Shown piece by piece: positions 16,010 to 24,399 of a stretch of 64,000 bases of DNA. Position numbers and translations under genes: made by a program. The notes under the pieces were generated by a model. That model made no database searches. It had not been told where the DNA came from and saw nothing but the letters and a program-made list of their open reading frames with translations. This stretch comes from Bacillota bacterium (GTDB taxonomy: Bacteria > Bacillota > Clostridia > Christensenellales > Aristaeellaceae): contig JAEZQK010000022.1 in the NCBI GenBank assembly GCA_023413135.1, positions 1-64,000 of the forward strand, written 5' to 3'. Position 1 is the stretch's first letter, and each line of letters begins with the position of its first letter.

Positions 16010-17193
16010 TGCCCGGAAAGCATGCCCTGTTAGGGGCTAGTGGCGCCCATATCTGGCTGACTTGCACCCCTGCACCTCGCCTGGCAGAGAAAATGCCCGA
16101 CAACGCCGGCGAAGATGCAGCCGCGGGAACCCTGGCGCATTCCATAGGCGAGCTAAAGCTGCGAAAGCGCTTCACCACCAGCCGGGGACCAAAGAAATAC
16201 CAGGATGCCCTGGCCAAGCTGCAAGCGGATTCTCTTTACGCCAAAGAAATGGACGCATGCACCGACGAGTATGTAGATGCGGTAAACACCGCGGCCCTGG
16301 GCTTCCCGGAGCTGCCATATGTGGCCATGGAGCAAAAGGTGGATTACAGCCAATGGGTGCCGGAAGGATTCGGCACGTCGGACGCCCTGCTCATTGGCGC
16401 CGGGATCCTGCACATATTCGATTACAAGCACGGGAAAGGCGTCAAGGTGGAGGCGGAGGACAATCCGCAAATGAAGCTGTACGCCCTGGGCGCCTGGGCC
16501 CGCTACAATCTCTTCTATAATATTAGTCGCGTACGCTGGACCATCGTACAGCCCCGTAACGGCGGCGTGTCCGAGACCCAGGAGCTGATGCTCGAGGACC
16601 TGCTGGAATGGGCAGAAACCTATGTCAGGCCCCGCGCCCAGCTGGCCTATGAAGGGAAAGGCGATTTTTGTCCCGGCGAGCATTGCCGCTTTTGCAGAGC
16701 AAAGGCCACCTGCCGGGCCCGCAGCGACGCCAACCTGGCCCTGGAAGGATTCCAGAAAGCCCTGCCCCAGCTGCTAGCCGCCAGCGACCTGGGCGCCATT
16801 CTCACCCGCGGCCAAGACTTGGCGGCCTGGCTATCCGATATTGAAGAGTATTGCTTGTCTTTTCTGCTTGACGGCGGAGAGATCCCAGGATGGAAAGCCG
16901 TTGAGGGCCGCGCTACACGGAAATGGACCGACCAGAAAGCCGCTTTTGATGCCGCTATCGCTGCCGGCCAGCCCGAGGCTATGCTGTACGTCCGCGAGCC
17001 TTTGACCCTGGCCAAGGTGGAGGAGCTTATGGGCAAAAAGTCATTCGCCGCAGCGCTGCAGCAATTTGTCCATGTTCCGCCCGGAAAGCCTACACTGGCG
17101 CCCGAGAAGGACAAGCGGGAGCCGATAACCAACCGACCCACGGCAGCGCAAGACTTTAGCACCGCGCCCGGCGCCCAACCGTCAAACGCTTAA
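16009..17193 (+). CDS. DUF2800 family phage protein, PD-(D/E)XK nuclease-like
   Basis: Protein of 394 aa of the kind that accompanies DUF2815 and family A polymerases in clostridial phages. The N-terminal HALLGASGAHIWLTC and GTLAHSIGELKLR match RecB/Cas4-like nucleases (conserved His and Glu). FGTSDALLIGAGILHIFDYKHGKG provides the Asp and the E/D-x-K core. The cysteines of FCPGEHCRFCRAKATCRARSD probably bind an Fe-S cluster, as in Cas4/AddB. The likely role is a 5'-3' exonuclease in replication or recombination. Confidence 0.85.
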   Translation: MPGKHALLGASGAHIWLTCTPAPRLAEKMPDNAGEDAAAGTLAHSIGELKLRKRFTTSRGPKKYQDALAKLQADSLYAKEMDACTDEYVDAVNTAALGFPELPYVAMEQKVDYSQWVPEGFGTSDALLIGAGILHIFDYKHGKGVKVEAEDNPQMKLYALGAWARYNLFYNISRVRWTIVQPRNGGVSETQELMLEDLLEWAETYVRPRAQLAYEGKGDFCPGEHCRFCRAKATCRARSDANLALEGFQKALPQLLAASDLGAILTRGQDLAAWLSDIEEYCLSFLLDGGEIPGWKAVEGRATRKWTDQKAAFDAAIAAGQPEAMLYVREPLTLAKVEELMGKKSFAAALQQFVHVPPGKPTLAPEKDKREPITNRPTAAQDFSTAPGAQPSNA

Positions 17194-17217
17194 AGCGAGA
17201 AAAGGAGAAACGAGAAA

Positions 17218-17985
17218 ATGGCAAACGAGACGCATGTTGTAACCGGTGAGGCAAGACTTTCGTATGTTCACCTGTTGAAACCATACACCAAAACGGGCAA
17301 CGCCAACGGCACAACCAACGAACCCAAGTTTTCGGTAACTGTACTTGTTCCCAAGGCTGACGTGCAAACCATGCAGCGGATAAGCACGGCCATCGAGATG
17401 GCGATCCAGCGCGGCGTCGCGGAGAAGTGGAACGGCGCCCGGCCTCCCATCCTATCCATCCCCGTATATGACGGCGACGGCACCCGCCCCAGCGATGGTA
17501 TGCCCTTTGGCGCAGAGTGCCGCGGCCATTGGGTATTTACGGCCAGCTGCAAAGCAGACAGGCCGCCCCGCGTCGTGGATGCGCAGCTGGTGGACATTAT
17601 GGACCCCCGCGCGATCTATTCCGGCATTTATGGCCGCGTCGGCGTTGACTTCTTCCCCTTCTTGAATAACGGCAAGAAGGGAATAGGCGTGGGCCTGACC
17701 AACGTACAAAAGCTGCGCGACGGCGACGCCCTGGGCAGCAGCACCAGCGCAGAGGAGGACTTCGGAGGTGGCGCTTATCAACAGCCGCAAGGATACCAGC
17801 CGCCGGCATACGGGCAGCAGCAGCGACCAGCCGCGCCCCAGGGATTCGCAGCCCCGCAATATCAGCAGCCCGCCTATGGCCAGCTCCAGCAGCCGGCATA
17901 TGGACAACCGCAACCCCAGCCACCTGCTTACGGGCAAGGACAAGCCGGGCTCGTATATGATCCGCTGACCGGGACTTATAGGTAA
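17218..17985 (+). CDS. DUF2815 ssDNA-binding protein with a disordered repeat tail
   Basis: Protein of 255 aa. Residues 1-175 match the DUF2815 single-strand-binding fold (gp2.5-like OB fold): TGEARLSYVHLLKPY, PKFSVTVLVPKADV, RPPRVVDAQLVDIMDPRAIYSGIYGRVGVDFFPF. Residues 180-245 are low complexity with repeats of PAYGQ and PQGY, ending in a conserved-looking tip GLVYDPLTGTYR. Family members usually have short acidic tails; this long neutral tail is unusual. It should coat replication intermediates and recruit partners. A GC-rich hairpin follows the stop. Confidence 0.88.
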   Translation: MANETHVVTGEARLSYVHLLKPYTKTGNANGTTNEPKFSVTVLVPKADVQTMQRISTAIEMAIQRGVAEKWNGARPPILSIPVYDGDGTRPSDGMPFGAECRGHWVFTASCKADRPPRVVDAQLVDIMDPRAIYSGIYGRVGVDFFPFLNNGKKGIGVGLTNVQKLRDGDALGSSTSAEEDFGGGAYQQPQGYQPPAYGQQQRPAAPQGFAAPQYQQPAYGQLQQPAYGQPQPQPPAYGQGQAGLVYDPLTGTYR

Positions 17986-18001
17986 GAGAAGGCATAATAA
18001 T

Positions 18002-18034
18002 GCGCCCCCGGTGAGAGCAATAGCCGGGGGCGCA
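18002..18034 (+). terminator. GC-rich hairpin after the ssDNA-binding gene
   Basis: GCGCCCCCGG pairs with CCGGGGGCGC around a loop of about ten bases. No long T run follows, so it may be a pause or RNase-processing signal and not a full terminator. The early operon probably continues to the small gene at 18061. Confidence 0.5.
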
Positions 18035-18060
18035 GAAGCCAAAAGAAAGGTCGGTCGTTT

Positions 18061-18195
18061 ATGTTGATCGGAAGCAAAACCGTAGCTGACGTTGTTATTA
18101 CAGATTCCGAAGGTCAGGTTCTTGCGATAGTCTCCGACACGGAAATTGTGGAGCGTAACGGCATTACGGTCTCCATTAATGAGGCATTAGCCTAA
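18061..18195 (+). CDS. short ORF, unknown
   Basis: A 44-codon frame with clean coding character (MLIGSKTVADVVITDSEGQV ...), preceded by an AGAAAGG site at longer-than-usual spacing. It runs tail-to-tail with the DUF3892 gene and overlaps its end by 9 bases. No family is recognised. Confidence 0.45.
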   Translation: MLIGSKTVADVVITDSEGQVLAIVSDTEIVERNGITVSINEALA

Positions 18196-18408
18196 ATTGT
18201 TATTGGTTTTCCCATCCGGTTTAGAGACAGGGGTCTGTAAACCATTAATCTCCCTGACATAGTAATCAGGATAATTACCGTTGTTAATTTGTCGGACAAA
18301 TTGAGGACGAGTCATTGTCTCATGAGTACGGGTATTCTGAAACTGTGTGTTGCGGCCGGATTCCGTTTCACGCGTGACAATAACCTGAGGTTTGGACTTC
18401 GGTGTCAT
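18187..18408 (-). CDS. DUF3892-like small protein, antisense to the early operon
   Basis: Protein of 73 aa beginning MTPKSKPQVIVTRET, with the DUF3892-type block FVRQINNGNYPDYYVREINGLQTPVSKP and ending NNNLG. AAAGGAGGTG lies before the ATG, and a consensus promoter stands at 18455-18483. As a solitary gene opposing the replication operon with its own repressible promoter, it looks like a lysogen-expressed or accessory gene. Function unknown. Confidence 0.7.
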   Translation of the reverse strand: MTPKSKPQVIVTRETESGRNTQFQNTRTHETMTRPQFVRQINNGNYPDYYVREINGLQTPVSKPDGKTNNNLG

Positions 18409-18454
18409 CGACTTTCACCTCCTTTCACCAGGGGAACGTATGCTCTCGTTAATT

Positions 18455-18483
18455 ATTATATCCAATATATTGGATGTTGTCAA
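18455..18483 (-). promoter_or_regulatory. consensus promoter with 16-bp operator in the spacer
   Basis: On the minus strand TTGACA (18478-18483) and TATAAT (18455-18460) are 17 bases apart. The perfect palindrome ATCCAATATATTGGAT fills 18460-18475. The design equals that of the early promoter at 11487-11515, but with a different operator sequence. The XRE-type regulator encoded divergently at 18521 is the obvious candidate ligand. Confidence 0.85.
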
Positions 18484-18520
18484 GCGTTAATGCCCATATA
18501 TTGTGTGTGGAGGTGCTTGA

Positions 18521-18733
18521 ATGTCATTTCAAGATGTGCTTATTTCCTCAAGAAAGGCTAAAAAAATACCGCTTTGGCGGCTTGCAGAAATGTCAGGAGT
18601 TTCAAAGTCTACGATATCGAGCTACGAATGCGGCGTACAACCGACTATTGATAAAGCGGATAAAATACTTCGAGCACTCGGCATCTCGTATACACTTGGA
18701 AGAGGCGATGCATATGAACCACCTATCAATTGA
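18521..18733 (+). CDS. small XRE-family transcriptional regulator
   Basis: Protein of 70 aa made of a single HTH: KIPLWRLAEMSGVSKSTISSYECG with PTIDKADKILRALGISY. GGAGG precedes the ATG. Divergent from the DUF3892 gene across the 16-bp palindrome at 18460-18475, it probably regulates that promoter and perhaps its own. Its 3' end overlaps the polymerase start by about 20 bases, so it is also the upstream partner of the replication genes. Confidence 0.85.
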   Translation: MSFQDVLISSRKAKKIPLWRLAEMSGVSKSTISSYECGVQPTIDKADKILRALGISYTLGRGDAYEPPIN

Positions 18734-20708
18734 TATAGAAACGTACAGCAGCGTGGACATAAAAAAAGCTGGCCTTTACAAATACGCGCAAAGCCCCGAC
18801 TTCCAGATCATGCTGCTGGCCTATGCGTGGAAGAACGACCCCGTGCAAATTATCGATTTCATGACGGGATACAACAACCACCAGCTGCAGCTTCTCCTGG
18901 AGGCCCTGCAGGATCCGCGCGTTACTAAAAAGGCATTCAATGCAGCTTTCGAATGGTATTGCCATAATGTTGCCGGCTACCAGGCACCCCTTGAGCAATG
19001 GCAATGCACCATGGCCAACGGCCTGTATTGTGGGTATTCTGGCGGCCTGGCGGCTATGGGCGAAGCTGTGGGCATTCCCACGGACAAAAAGAAGCTGGGC
19101 ACCGGCGCCGCGCTGATCCGTACATTCTGCGTACCACAGAAACCCACCAAGGCCAACGGTGGCCGCACGCGTACGCTGCCCCAGCATGAACCGGAAAAAT
19201 GGGAGCTTTTCAAGACCTATTGCATGCAGGACGTGGAAGCGGAAAGAGCTCTAGGCAGGTGCTTTGCCCCCTGGCCGATGCCGGAACGCGAACAACGCCT
19301 TTGGCAATTGGATTGCCGGATGAACGCGGCCGGCGTCAAGGTGAACCCGCAGCTGGTGGAGGGCGCCTTGGCCTGCGCGTCGCAGGTGGAGCACCGGTTG
19401 CTGGGCGAGGCTATGGCCATCAGCGGCCTGGACAACCCCAAGAGCCGCGACCAGCTGCTGGCCTGGCTGCAGGAGGAGCTGGAGGACGAAATCCCCGACA
19501 TTACGGAGGAACTGCAGGACGTTAAAAAGGATACCGTAGCGGATCTACTGGCCCGCGGCGTCGCAAGCGAAGCGGCAACCCGCATGCTGGAGATCCGGCA
19601 GCAGATCGGAAAGACCAGCACCAGGAAATACGACGCCATGACCGTAGCCATGGGCACTGACAGCCGCGTGCGCGGCCTCATGCAATACTACGGCGCCAGC
19701 CGTACCGGCCGATATGCGGGCCGTCTGGTTCAGATCCAGAACCTGCCCCGCAACTACCTGAAAACGCTCAAATTCGCCCGGGAGCTGGTATGCCAACGCC
19801 GGGAGGACGCCGTACAGCTGATGTATGGGAATATCCCGGACACCCTATCCCAATTGATCCGCACCGCATTTGTTCCGGAGACCGGATGCTTCTATTTGGT
19901 GGCTGACTATTCAGCCATTGAGGCCCGCGTTACGGCCTGGCTTGCCGGTGAACAGTGGCGCCTGGATGTATTCGCCGGCAGCGGGAAGATCTACGAGGCT
20001 AGCGCAGAACAGATGTTCCACCTGGAGCCCGGCAGCGTGAAAAAGGGCGACCCGATGCGGCAGCGCGGCAAGGTGGCGGAGCTGGCCCTGGGATACGGCG
20101 GCAGCAAAGGCGCATTGATAGCCATGGGCGCCCTGCGCGAGGGCTTAACGGAGGAGGAGCTGCCGGACATCGTGACCCGCTGGAGGGCAGCCAGCCCCTG
20201 TATTGTCCGCCTATGGAAGGACCTTGAAAGCGCGGCCCTGGTAGCCGTGGAGAGCTGCGAGCCGCGGCAAGCCCACGGCCTGCTATTCGCCCGGGAGTGG
20301 GACCCCAACACCGGCATGGACAACCTGACAATAACGCTTCCGGCTGGACGCAAGTTGCTTTACCCGCGGCCCTTCATCAGTGAGAACCGCTTCGGCCGGC
20401 CCGCGCTTCACTACTATGGCGTTGGCCAGAAAAACAAAAAATGGGGCGTGCAAAACACTTTCGGCGGGAAAATCACGGAAAACGTGGTTCAGGCTATCGC
20501 CCGGGACTGCCTGGCGGATCTGCTGCTTAAGCTGGACGCCCTGGGCTACATGACCGTTTTCCACGTTCACGACGAAGTTATAATCGAGCACCTCAGCGAC
20601 GACCTAGAGGCCGTGTTGACCATCATGGCGGATCCCGTGCCCTGGGCGCCGGGGCTGATCCTAAAGGGCGACGGATTCACGACAGCGGAATTTTATAGGA
20701 AGGAGTGA
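18714..20708 (+). CDS. phage DNA polymerase, family A (Pol I-like)
   Basis: Replicative polymerase of 664 aa from ATG 18714 (an ATG two codons earlier is possible; the frame is open to 18474 but that part overlaps the XRE gene in another frame). The 3'-5' exonuclease begins LSIDIETYSSVDIKKAGLYKY (DxE). Polymerase motifs are A, DYSAIEARVTAW; B, the O-helix region with KVAELALGYGGSKGAL; and C, VHDEVIIEH. There is no 5' nuclease domain, as in other phage versions of this type. It lies in the replication block with the primase/helicase. Confidence 0.95.
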   Translation: MNHLSIDIETYSSVDIKKAGLYKYAQSPDFQIMLLAYAWKNDPVQIIDFMTGYNNHQLQLLLEALQDPRVTKKAFNAAFEWYCHNVAGYQAPLEQWQCTMANGLYCGYSGGLAAMGEAVGIPTDKKKLGTGAALIRTFCVPQKPTKANGGRTRTLPQHEPEKWELFKTYCMQDVEAERALGRCFAPWPMPEREQRLWQLDCRMNAAGVKVNPQLVEGALACASQVEHRLLGEAMAISGLDNPKSRDQLLAWLQEELEDEIPDITEELQDVKKDTVADLLARGVASEAATRMLEIRQQIGKTSTRKYDAMTVAMGTDSRVRGLMQYYGASRTGRYAGRLVQIQNLPRNYLKTLKFARELVCQRREDAVQLMYGNIPDTLSQLIRTAFVPETGCFYLVADYSAIEARVTAWLAGEQWRLDVFAGSGKIYEASAEQMFHLEPGSVKKGDPMRQRGKVAELALGYGGSKGALIAMGALREGLTEEELPDIVTRWRAASPCIVRLWKDLESAALVAVESCEPRQAHGLLFAREWDPNTGMDNLTITLPAGRKLLYPRPFISENRFGRPALHYYGVGQKNKKWGVQNTFGGKITENVVQAIARDCLADLLLKLDALGYMTVFHVHDEVIIEHLSDDLEAVLTIMADPVPWAPGLILKGDGFTTAEFYRKE

Positions 20709-20712
20709 CACG

Positions 20713-21300
20713 TTATGCTTGTTGTTCAACTTGTCCCCGCATCTGTTTCTGTATGATTTCTGAGTATACCTTGTCTCTGTTTTCAAGAGATATACTTTCA
20801 ACTATTTTCACCGAGGAAAGAAAACGCTCATTCTCATGCAGGAACTTGTAGTAAACATTGAGCTGATCTATCGATTTGTTATAAATTGCTAGACTTCCAG
20901 CAGACAATACTTCAACGATAGCACCACTTACTGCAGGTATGAGAACGCTTACAAGCGTCATTTCCTTTATTAATGTCATGATAAAGGCGGTACAAAACAA
21001 AACAAGGCCAACAATAAAGCTAGTAAATGCTAGTGTGAAAGCTCGTTTAGCTTGATATTTGCTCATGAAGTAATATTCTTTAATCTCGCTCATGTTATAT
21101 GTCATAAGCTTTAATATATCAGTTTCTTTATGTTCATCGGTACTTTCTTTTTTGAATGTCTCAAGTATCTTTCCTAATGACTCCTCGCGCTCTTTCTTCT
21201 CAGCGGTAGCATCTCGCTTATCTCCAACAAACCTCTGAAACGTGGTAAGGATCATTGCTACAACTGGGAGTAGCGCGCTCAATATTTCAAATAAGCCCAT
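20713..21300 (-). CDS. two-helix membrane protein resembling the TRADD-N-associated membrane domain
   Basis: Protein of 195 aa starting MGLFEILSALLPVV (GGAGGGAG six bases upstream). It has an N-terminal hydrophobic segment, a charged coiled region (EKKEREESLGKILETFKKES) and then two membrane helices in the block QAKRAFTLAFTSFIVGLVLF ... VSGAIVEVLSAGSLAIYNKSIDQL, followed by a helical YYKFLHENERFLSSV. This block matches my knowledge of the TRADD-N-associated 2TM domain found in bacterial conflict proteins. It lies antisense between polymerase and primase with its own promoter, so it is probably expressed in the lysogen. Superinfection exclusion or abortive infection is an inference. Confidence 0.75.
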   Translation of the reverse strand: MGLFEILSALLPVVAMILTTFQRFVGDKRDATAEKKEREESLGKILETFKKESTDEHKETDILKLMTYNMSEIKEYYFMSKYQAKRAFTLAFTSFIVGLVLFCTAFIMTLIKEMTLVSVLIPAVSGAIVEVLSAGSLAIYNKSIDQLNVYYKFLHENERFLSSVKIVESISLENRDKVYSEIIQKQMRGQVEQQA

Positions 21301-21329
21301 ATAACTCCCTCCGCTCTTTTGTTTGTAAT

Positions 21330-21358
21330 ATAGTACCATATTATTACAAAGTTGTAAA
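21330..21358 (-). promoter_or_regulatory. promoter of the antisense membrane-protein gene
   Basis: On the minus strand TTTACA (21353-21358) and TACTAT (21330-21335) are separated by 17 bases, about 30 bases before the ATG of 20713-21300. It supports independent expression of this gene from the lysogen. Confidence 0.65.
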
Positions 21359-21397
21359 TCCTTTTGTGCATTATAAAATACTGGGGGAATACAAATC

Positions 21398-23800
21398 GTG
21401 TTCTACGACAGACAGTTAACCATCAGCACGGCCAGCAACCGGCATGCTAAGAACTGGGCTCCGCAGCGCCTTTTCTGGTCCGAAATGCTGCAGCGCCTGG
21501 CCGTGCCGGTCCGCGGCCAGGAAACCCTGGCGGCATATCTGCGCATGCCTAAGGCCTCCCAGGACGACCTAAAGGACGTAGGCGGATACGTAGGCGGCGA
21601 ATTGAACAGCAGCCGGCGCAAAAACAACGCCGTCGTCGGTCGCGATATCATAACCCTCGACCTAGACGCCGTGCCGGCCGGCGCCACCGACGACCTGCTA
21701 CGCCGCGTGGCTTCCCTGGGCTGCGCCTGGGCGGCCTACTCCACCCGCAAGCATGAGCACGCCCGGCCGCGGCTGCGCGTGCTGCTGCCTCTGTCCCGTA
21801 CCGTGACGGCCGACGAATACGAGCCCATAGCCCGCAAGGCTGCGGAGCTGCTGGAAATAGGCTGGTGTGATCCAACCACCTTCCAACCTGTCCGCCTTAT
21901 GTACTGGCCCAGCTGCAGCGCTGACAGCCTGTACGTTTTCAATTATGAGGACAAGCCCTTTATTGACGCCGACGGCCTACTGCGCATGTACGCCAACTGG
22001 CGCGACGTTACCACCTGGCCCCAGGTACCCGGCCACAAGGTCCAGCAGGCCTTGGCGGAAAAGCAGGAGGATCCCACGACCAAGCCCGGAATTGTGGGCG
22101 CATTCTGCCGGCAATACAACGTATACCAGGCCATGGACCAATTCATTCTCGGCGCCTACGAGCCCGTGGACAATTCCGCGGACCGCTACACCTACACCGG
22201 GGGATCCACCACCGGCGGCGCCGTGATCTACGAGAACGGCAATTTCCTTTTCAGCCATCACGCAACGGACCCGGCCGGCGGCAAGTTGGTGAACAGCTTC
22301 GACCTGGTGCGCCTACACCTGTACGCATCACTGGACGAGGATGCCAAGGAAGGGACCCCTGTTGCCAAGCTGCCCAGCTATGAGCGCATGAAGCAGCTGG
22401 CCGTCGCGGATCCGCAGGTGGCTCTGGCTGTGAACCAGGAACGGTACGCCCAGGCTATGGAGGACTTCTCCCTTCCGGCCGGTACGGTGGACGCCAACTG
22501 GATGCTGAAGCTCAAACTGAGCCCGACAAGCGGGAAGCCGGACAAGTGCGCGGCCAACGTCATGTTGGCGCTGGAGAACGACCCTGCCCTGGCCAACCGG
22601 CTGAAAAAGGATACCTTTTCGGACCGTGTCTATGGCATTGCGCCACTGCCGTGGGGCAAGCGTGAAAAGGCAGAGGGCCCCTTCTCCTGGGAGGAATCCG
22701 ACGACGCCGGCCTGCGCATCCACGTAGAGCGCGTGCTGGGCTTTCGCAGCCGGGAAGTGATCGACGACGCATTCCGGGACCACGTAACGCGGCATAGCTT
22801 CAACCCGGTGCAGGATTACCTGGCCAGCCTCAAATGGGACGGCGTGCCCCGCCTGGATATGCTCTTTATCGAATACCTGGGCGCCGCAGATACAGAGTAC
22901 ACCCGCGCTGTGACCCGCAAGGCTTTTGCTGCGGCCGTGGCCAGGGCCATGCTGCCGGGCACCAAGTTCGACACGATGGTAATTCTCACCGGGCTGCAAG
23001 GCGCCGGCAAAAGTACACTGATACGCAAAATGGCCCTGCGCTGGTTTAATGACAGTATCAAGAGCTTTGAGGGCAAAGAGGCTTCCGAGCTGGTTCAAGG
23101 CGCTTGGCTGGTGGAGATCAGCGAGCTGGAGGCCATGAACCGGGCCGAAATTGGCCGCGTAAAGCAGTTTCTTTCACAGAATGAGGATATATACCGAGCG
23201 GCATACGGACGCGTTGTAGAGTGGCACCCGCGGCGGTGCGTGTTCTTTGGAACGTCCAATAATCGGGAATACCTGCGAGACCGTACCGGGAACCGGAGGT
23301 TCTGGCCCCTGGACATTGGAGCCCAGACGCCCATTAAATCTGTATTCGTGGACCTGGAGGCCAACGTTGACCAACTTTGGGCGGAGGCCTATGTGCGCTG
23401 GCAGCTGGGGGAGCCCCTATACCTGACCGGTGAGGCCGCCAAGGCTGCGGAGGAGGCCCAGGAGGAGCACAGGGAGAGGTCCAGCAGGGAGGGCCTGGTG
23501 CTGGATTACATCAGCCGACAGGTGCCCGCAGAGTGGCCACGCTGGGACCTTATGAAACGGCAAATGTGGCTTGCGACAGCCGCAGCCGGAGGGTCTATAC
23601 CGGGCGAGCAGCTGGTGCCCAGGGAACGTATATGTGCCCTGGAAATCTGGTGCGAGTGTTTAAAAGGAGATATCAAGCACATGCGGTACACCGACGCGCA
23701 GGAGATCAACAGCATTATTTCATCGGCGCCGGGCTGGTTTCCATTAAACGGGCGCTTTGGCTACGCCGGCGGGCAAAGAGGTTTTTTTCGCTTAATCTAA
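21398..23800 (+). CDS. primase-helicase: PrimPol-like N-terminus fused to VapE-type helicase
   Basis: Protein of 800 aa (GTG or ATG-type start just after AATACAAATC; no strong ribosome site). Residues about 75-190 look like an archaeo-eukaryotic primase/PrimPol core: RDIITLDLDAV (DxD), SLGCAWAAYSTRKHEHARPRLRVLLPL. The C-terminal half is the virulence-associated E helicase: NPVQDYLASLKWDGVPRLD, Walker A ILTGLQGAGKSTLIR, LVEISELEAM, and FFGTSNNREYLRDRTGNRRFWP. It should unwind and prime phage replication. It is followed directly by the repeat-rich candidate origin. Confidence 0.92.
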   Translation: MFYDRQLTISTASNRHAKNWAPQRLFWSEMLQRLAVPVRGQETLAAYLRMPKASQDDLKDVGGYVGGELNSSRRKNNAVVGRDIITLDLDAVPAGATDDLLRRVASLGCAWAAYSTRKHEHARPRLRVLLPLSRTVTADEYEPIARKAAELLEIGWCDPTTFQPVRLMYWPSCSADSLYVFNYEDKPFIDADGLLRMYANWRDVTTWPQVPGHKVQQALAEKQEDPTTKPGIVGAFCRQYNVYQAMDQFILGAYEPVDNSADRYTYTGGSTTGGAVIYENGNFLFSHHATDPAGGKLVNSFDLVRLHLYASLDEDAKEGTPVAKLPSYERMKQLAVADPQVALAVNQERYAQAMEDFSLPAGTVDANWMLKLKLSPTSGKPDKCAANVMLALENDPALANRLKKDTFSDRVYGIAPLPWGKREKAEGPFSWEESDDAGLRIHVERVLGFRSREVIDDAFRDHVTRHSFNPVQDYLASLKWDGVPRLDMLFIEYLGAADTEYTRAVTRKAFAAAVARAMLPGTKFDTMVILTGLQGAGKSTLIRKMALRWFNDSIKSFEGKEASELVQGAWLVEISELEAMNRAEIGRVKQFLSQNEDIYRAAYGRVVEWHPRRCVFFGTSNNREYLRDRTGNRRFWPLDIGAQTPIKSVFVDLEANVDQLWAEAYVRWQLGEPLYLTGEAAKAAEEAQEEHRERSSREGLVLDYISRQVPAEWPRWDLMKRQMWLATAAAGGSIPGEQLVPRERICALEIWCECLKGDIKHMRYTDAQEINSIISSAPGWFPLNGRFGYAGGQRGFFRLI

Positions 23801-23810
23801 GGCCGCATGA

Positions 23811-23995
23811 CCCCGCAACATTCAAATGTTGCAGCCTGTTGTAATGTTGCAGGCGCGGTGCAACGTTGCAACATTGTGCAACATTTGAATGTTGCAGCCG
23901 AAAGCCAAGCGCCGCAAGGCTTTGAGGGTTATTACAACATTGCAACATCTATTTCTATATAGAGATAATATATAGAAAAACAAAGGTTATAGACC
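23811..23995. promoter_or_regulatory. candidate phage replication origin: GCAACATT repeats plus AT-rich stretch
   Basis: Within about 135 bases (23814-23950) the octamer GCAACATT or its complement AATGTTGC, or one-base variants, occurs at least eight times in both orientations, including GCAACGTTGCAACATTG and CAACATTTGAATGTTGC. Directly after lies a strongly AT-rich stretch (about 23948-23995, TATATAGAGATAATATATAG). Repeated initiator boxes beside an easily melted region, between the helicase-primase and a nuclease, is how many phage theta origins look. The initiator protein is not identified. Confidence 0.6.
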
Positions 23996-24069
23996 GCATG
24001 CGCGCCTATAAATTCTATATTTTTTGCCTATATACGCGTGTATGCGCGAACGTTGCAGGAGGCGAGAAC

Positions 24070-24399
24070 ATGCTGGAGAAGGAAATCGAAAAAAAGCTGC
24101 GTGTCCGCATCACGAAGATGGGATGCCTGTTTGAAAAGTTTACGTCACCAGGCCGGCGAGGCGTATCGGATAGAATCATCACCATACCAGGGAGGCCGGC
24201 GCATATCATTTTCCTGGAGCTGAAAGCAGAGGGCGGCCAGGAGGAACCACTACAAAAGAGACAGCGAGAGATCCGCCTTTCCATGGGATCAGACGCCCGG
24301 CTGGTGACAGGTTGGGCAGAGGCGGAGGCATTCGCAGAGGAGGTAAGACAGATATGCGATACAATCCGCATCCCTACCAGCGAGCCGGCGAGGACTTAA
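24070..24399 (+). CDS. VRR-NUC domain nuclease
   Basis: Protein of 109 aa from ATG 24070 (GCAGGAGGCGAG upstream; the longer frame from 23998 runs through the AT-rich region). The VRR-NUC core is GRRGVSDRIITIPG with the Asp, followed by IIFLELKAEGG (E-x-K) and QKRQREIRL. Phage proteins of this class are stand-alone Holliday-junction-type or structure-specific nucleases encoded next to replication helicases. The 3' end overlaps the helicase start by 46 bases. Confidence 0.88.
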   Translation: MLEKEIEKKLRVRITKMGCLFEKFTSPGRRGVSDRIITIPGRPAHIIFLELKAEGGQEEPLQKRQREIRLSMGSDARLVTGWAEAEAFAEEVRQICDTIRIPTSEPART

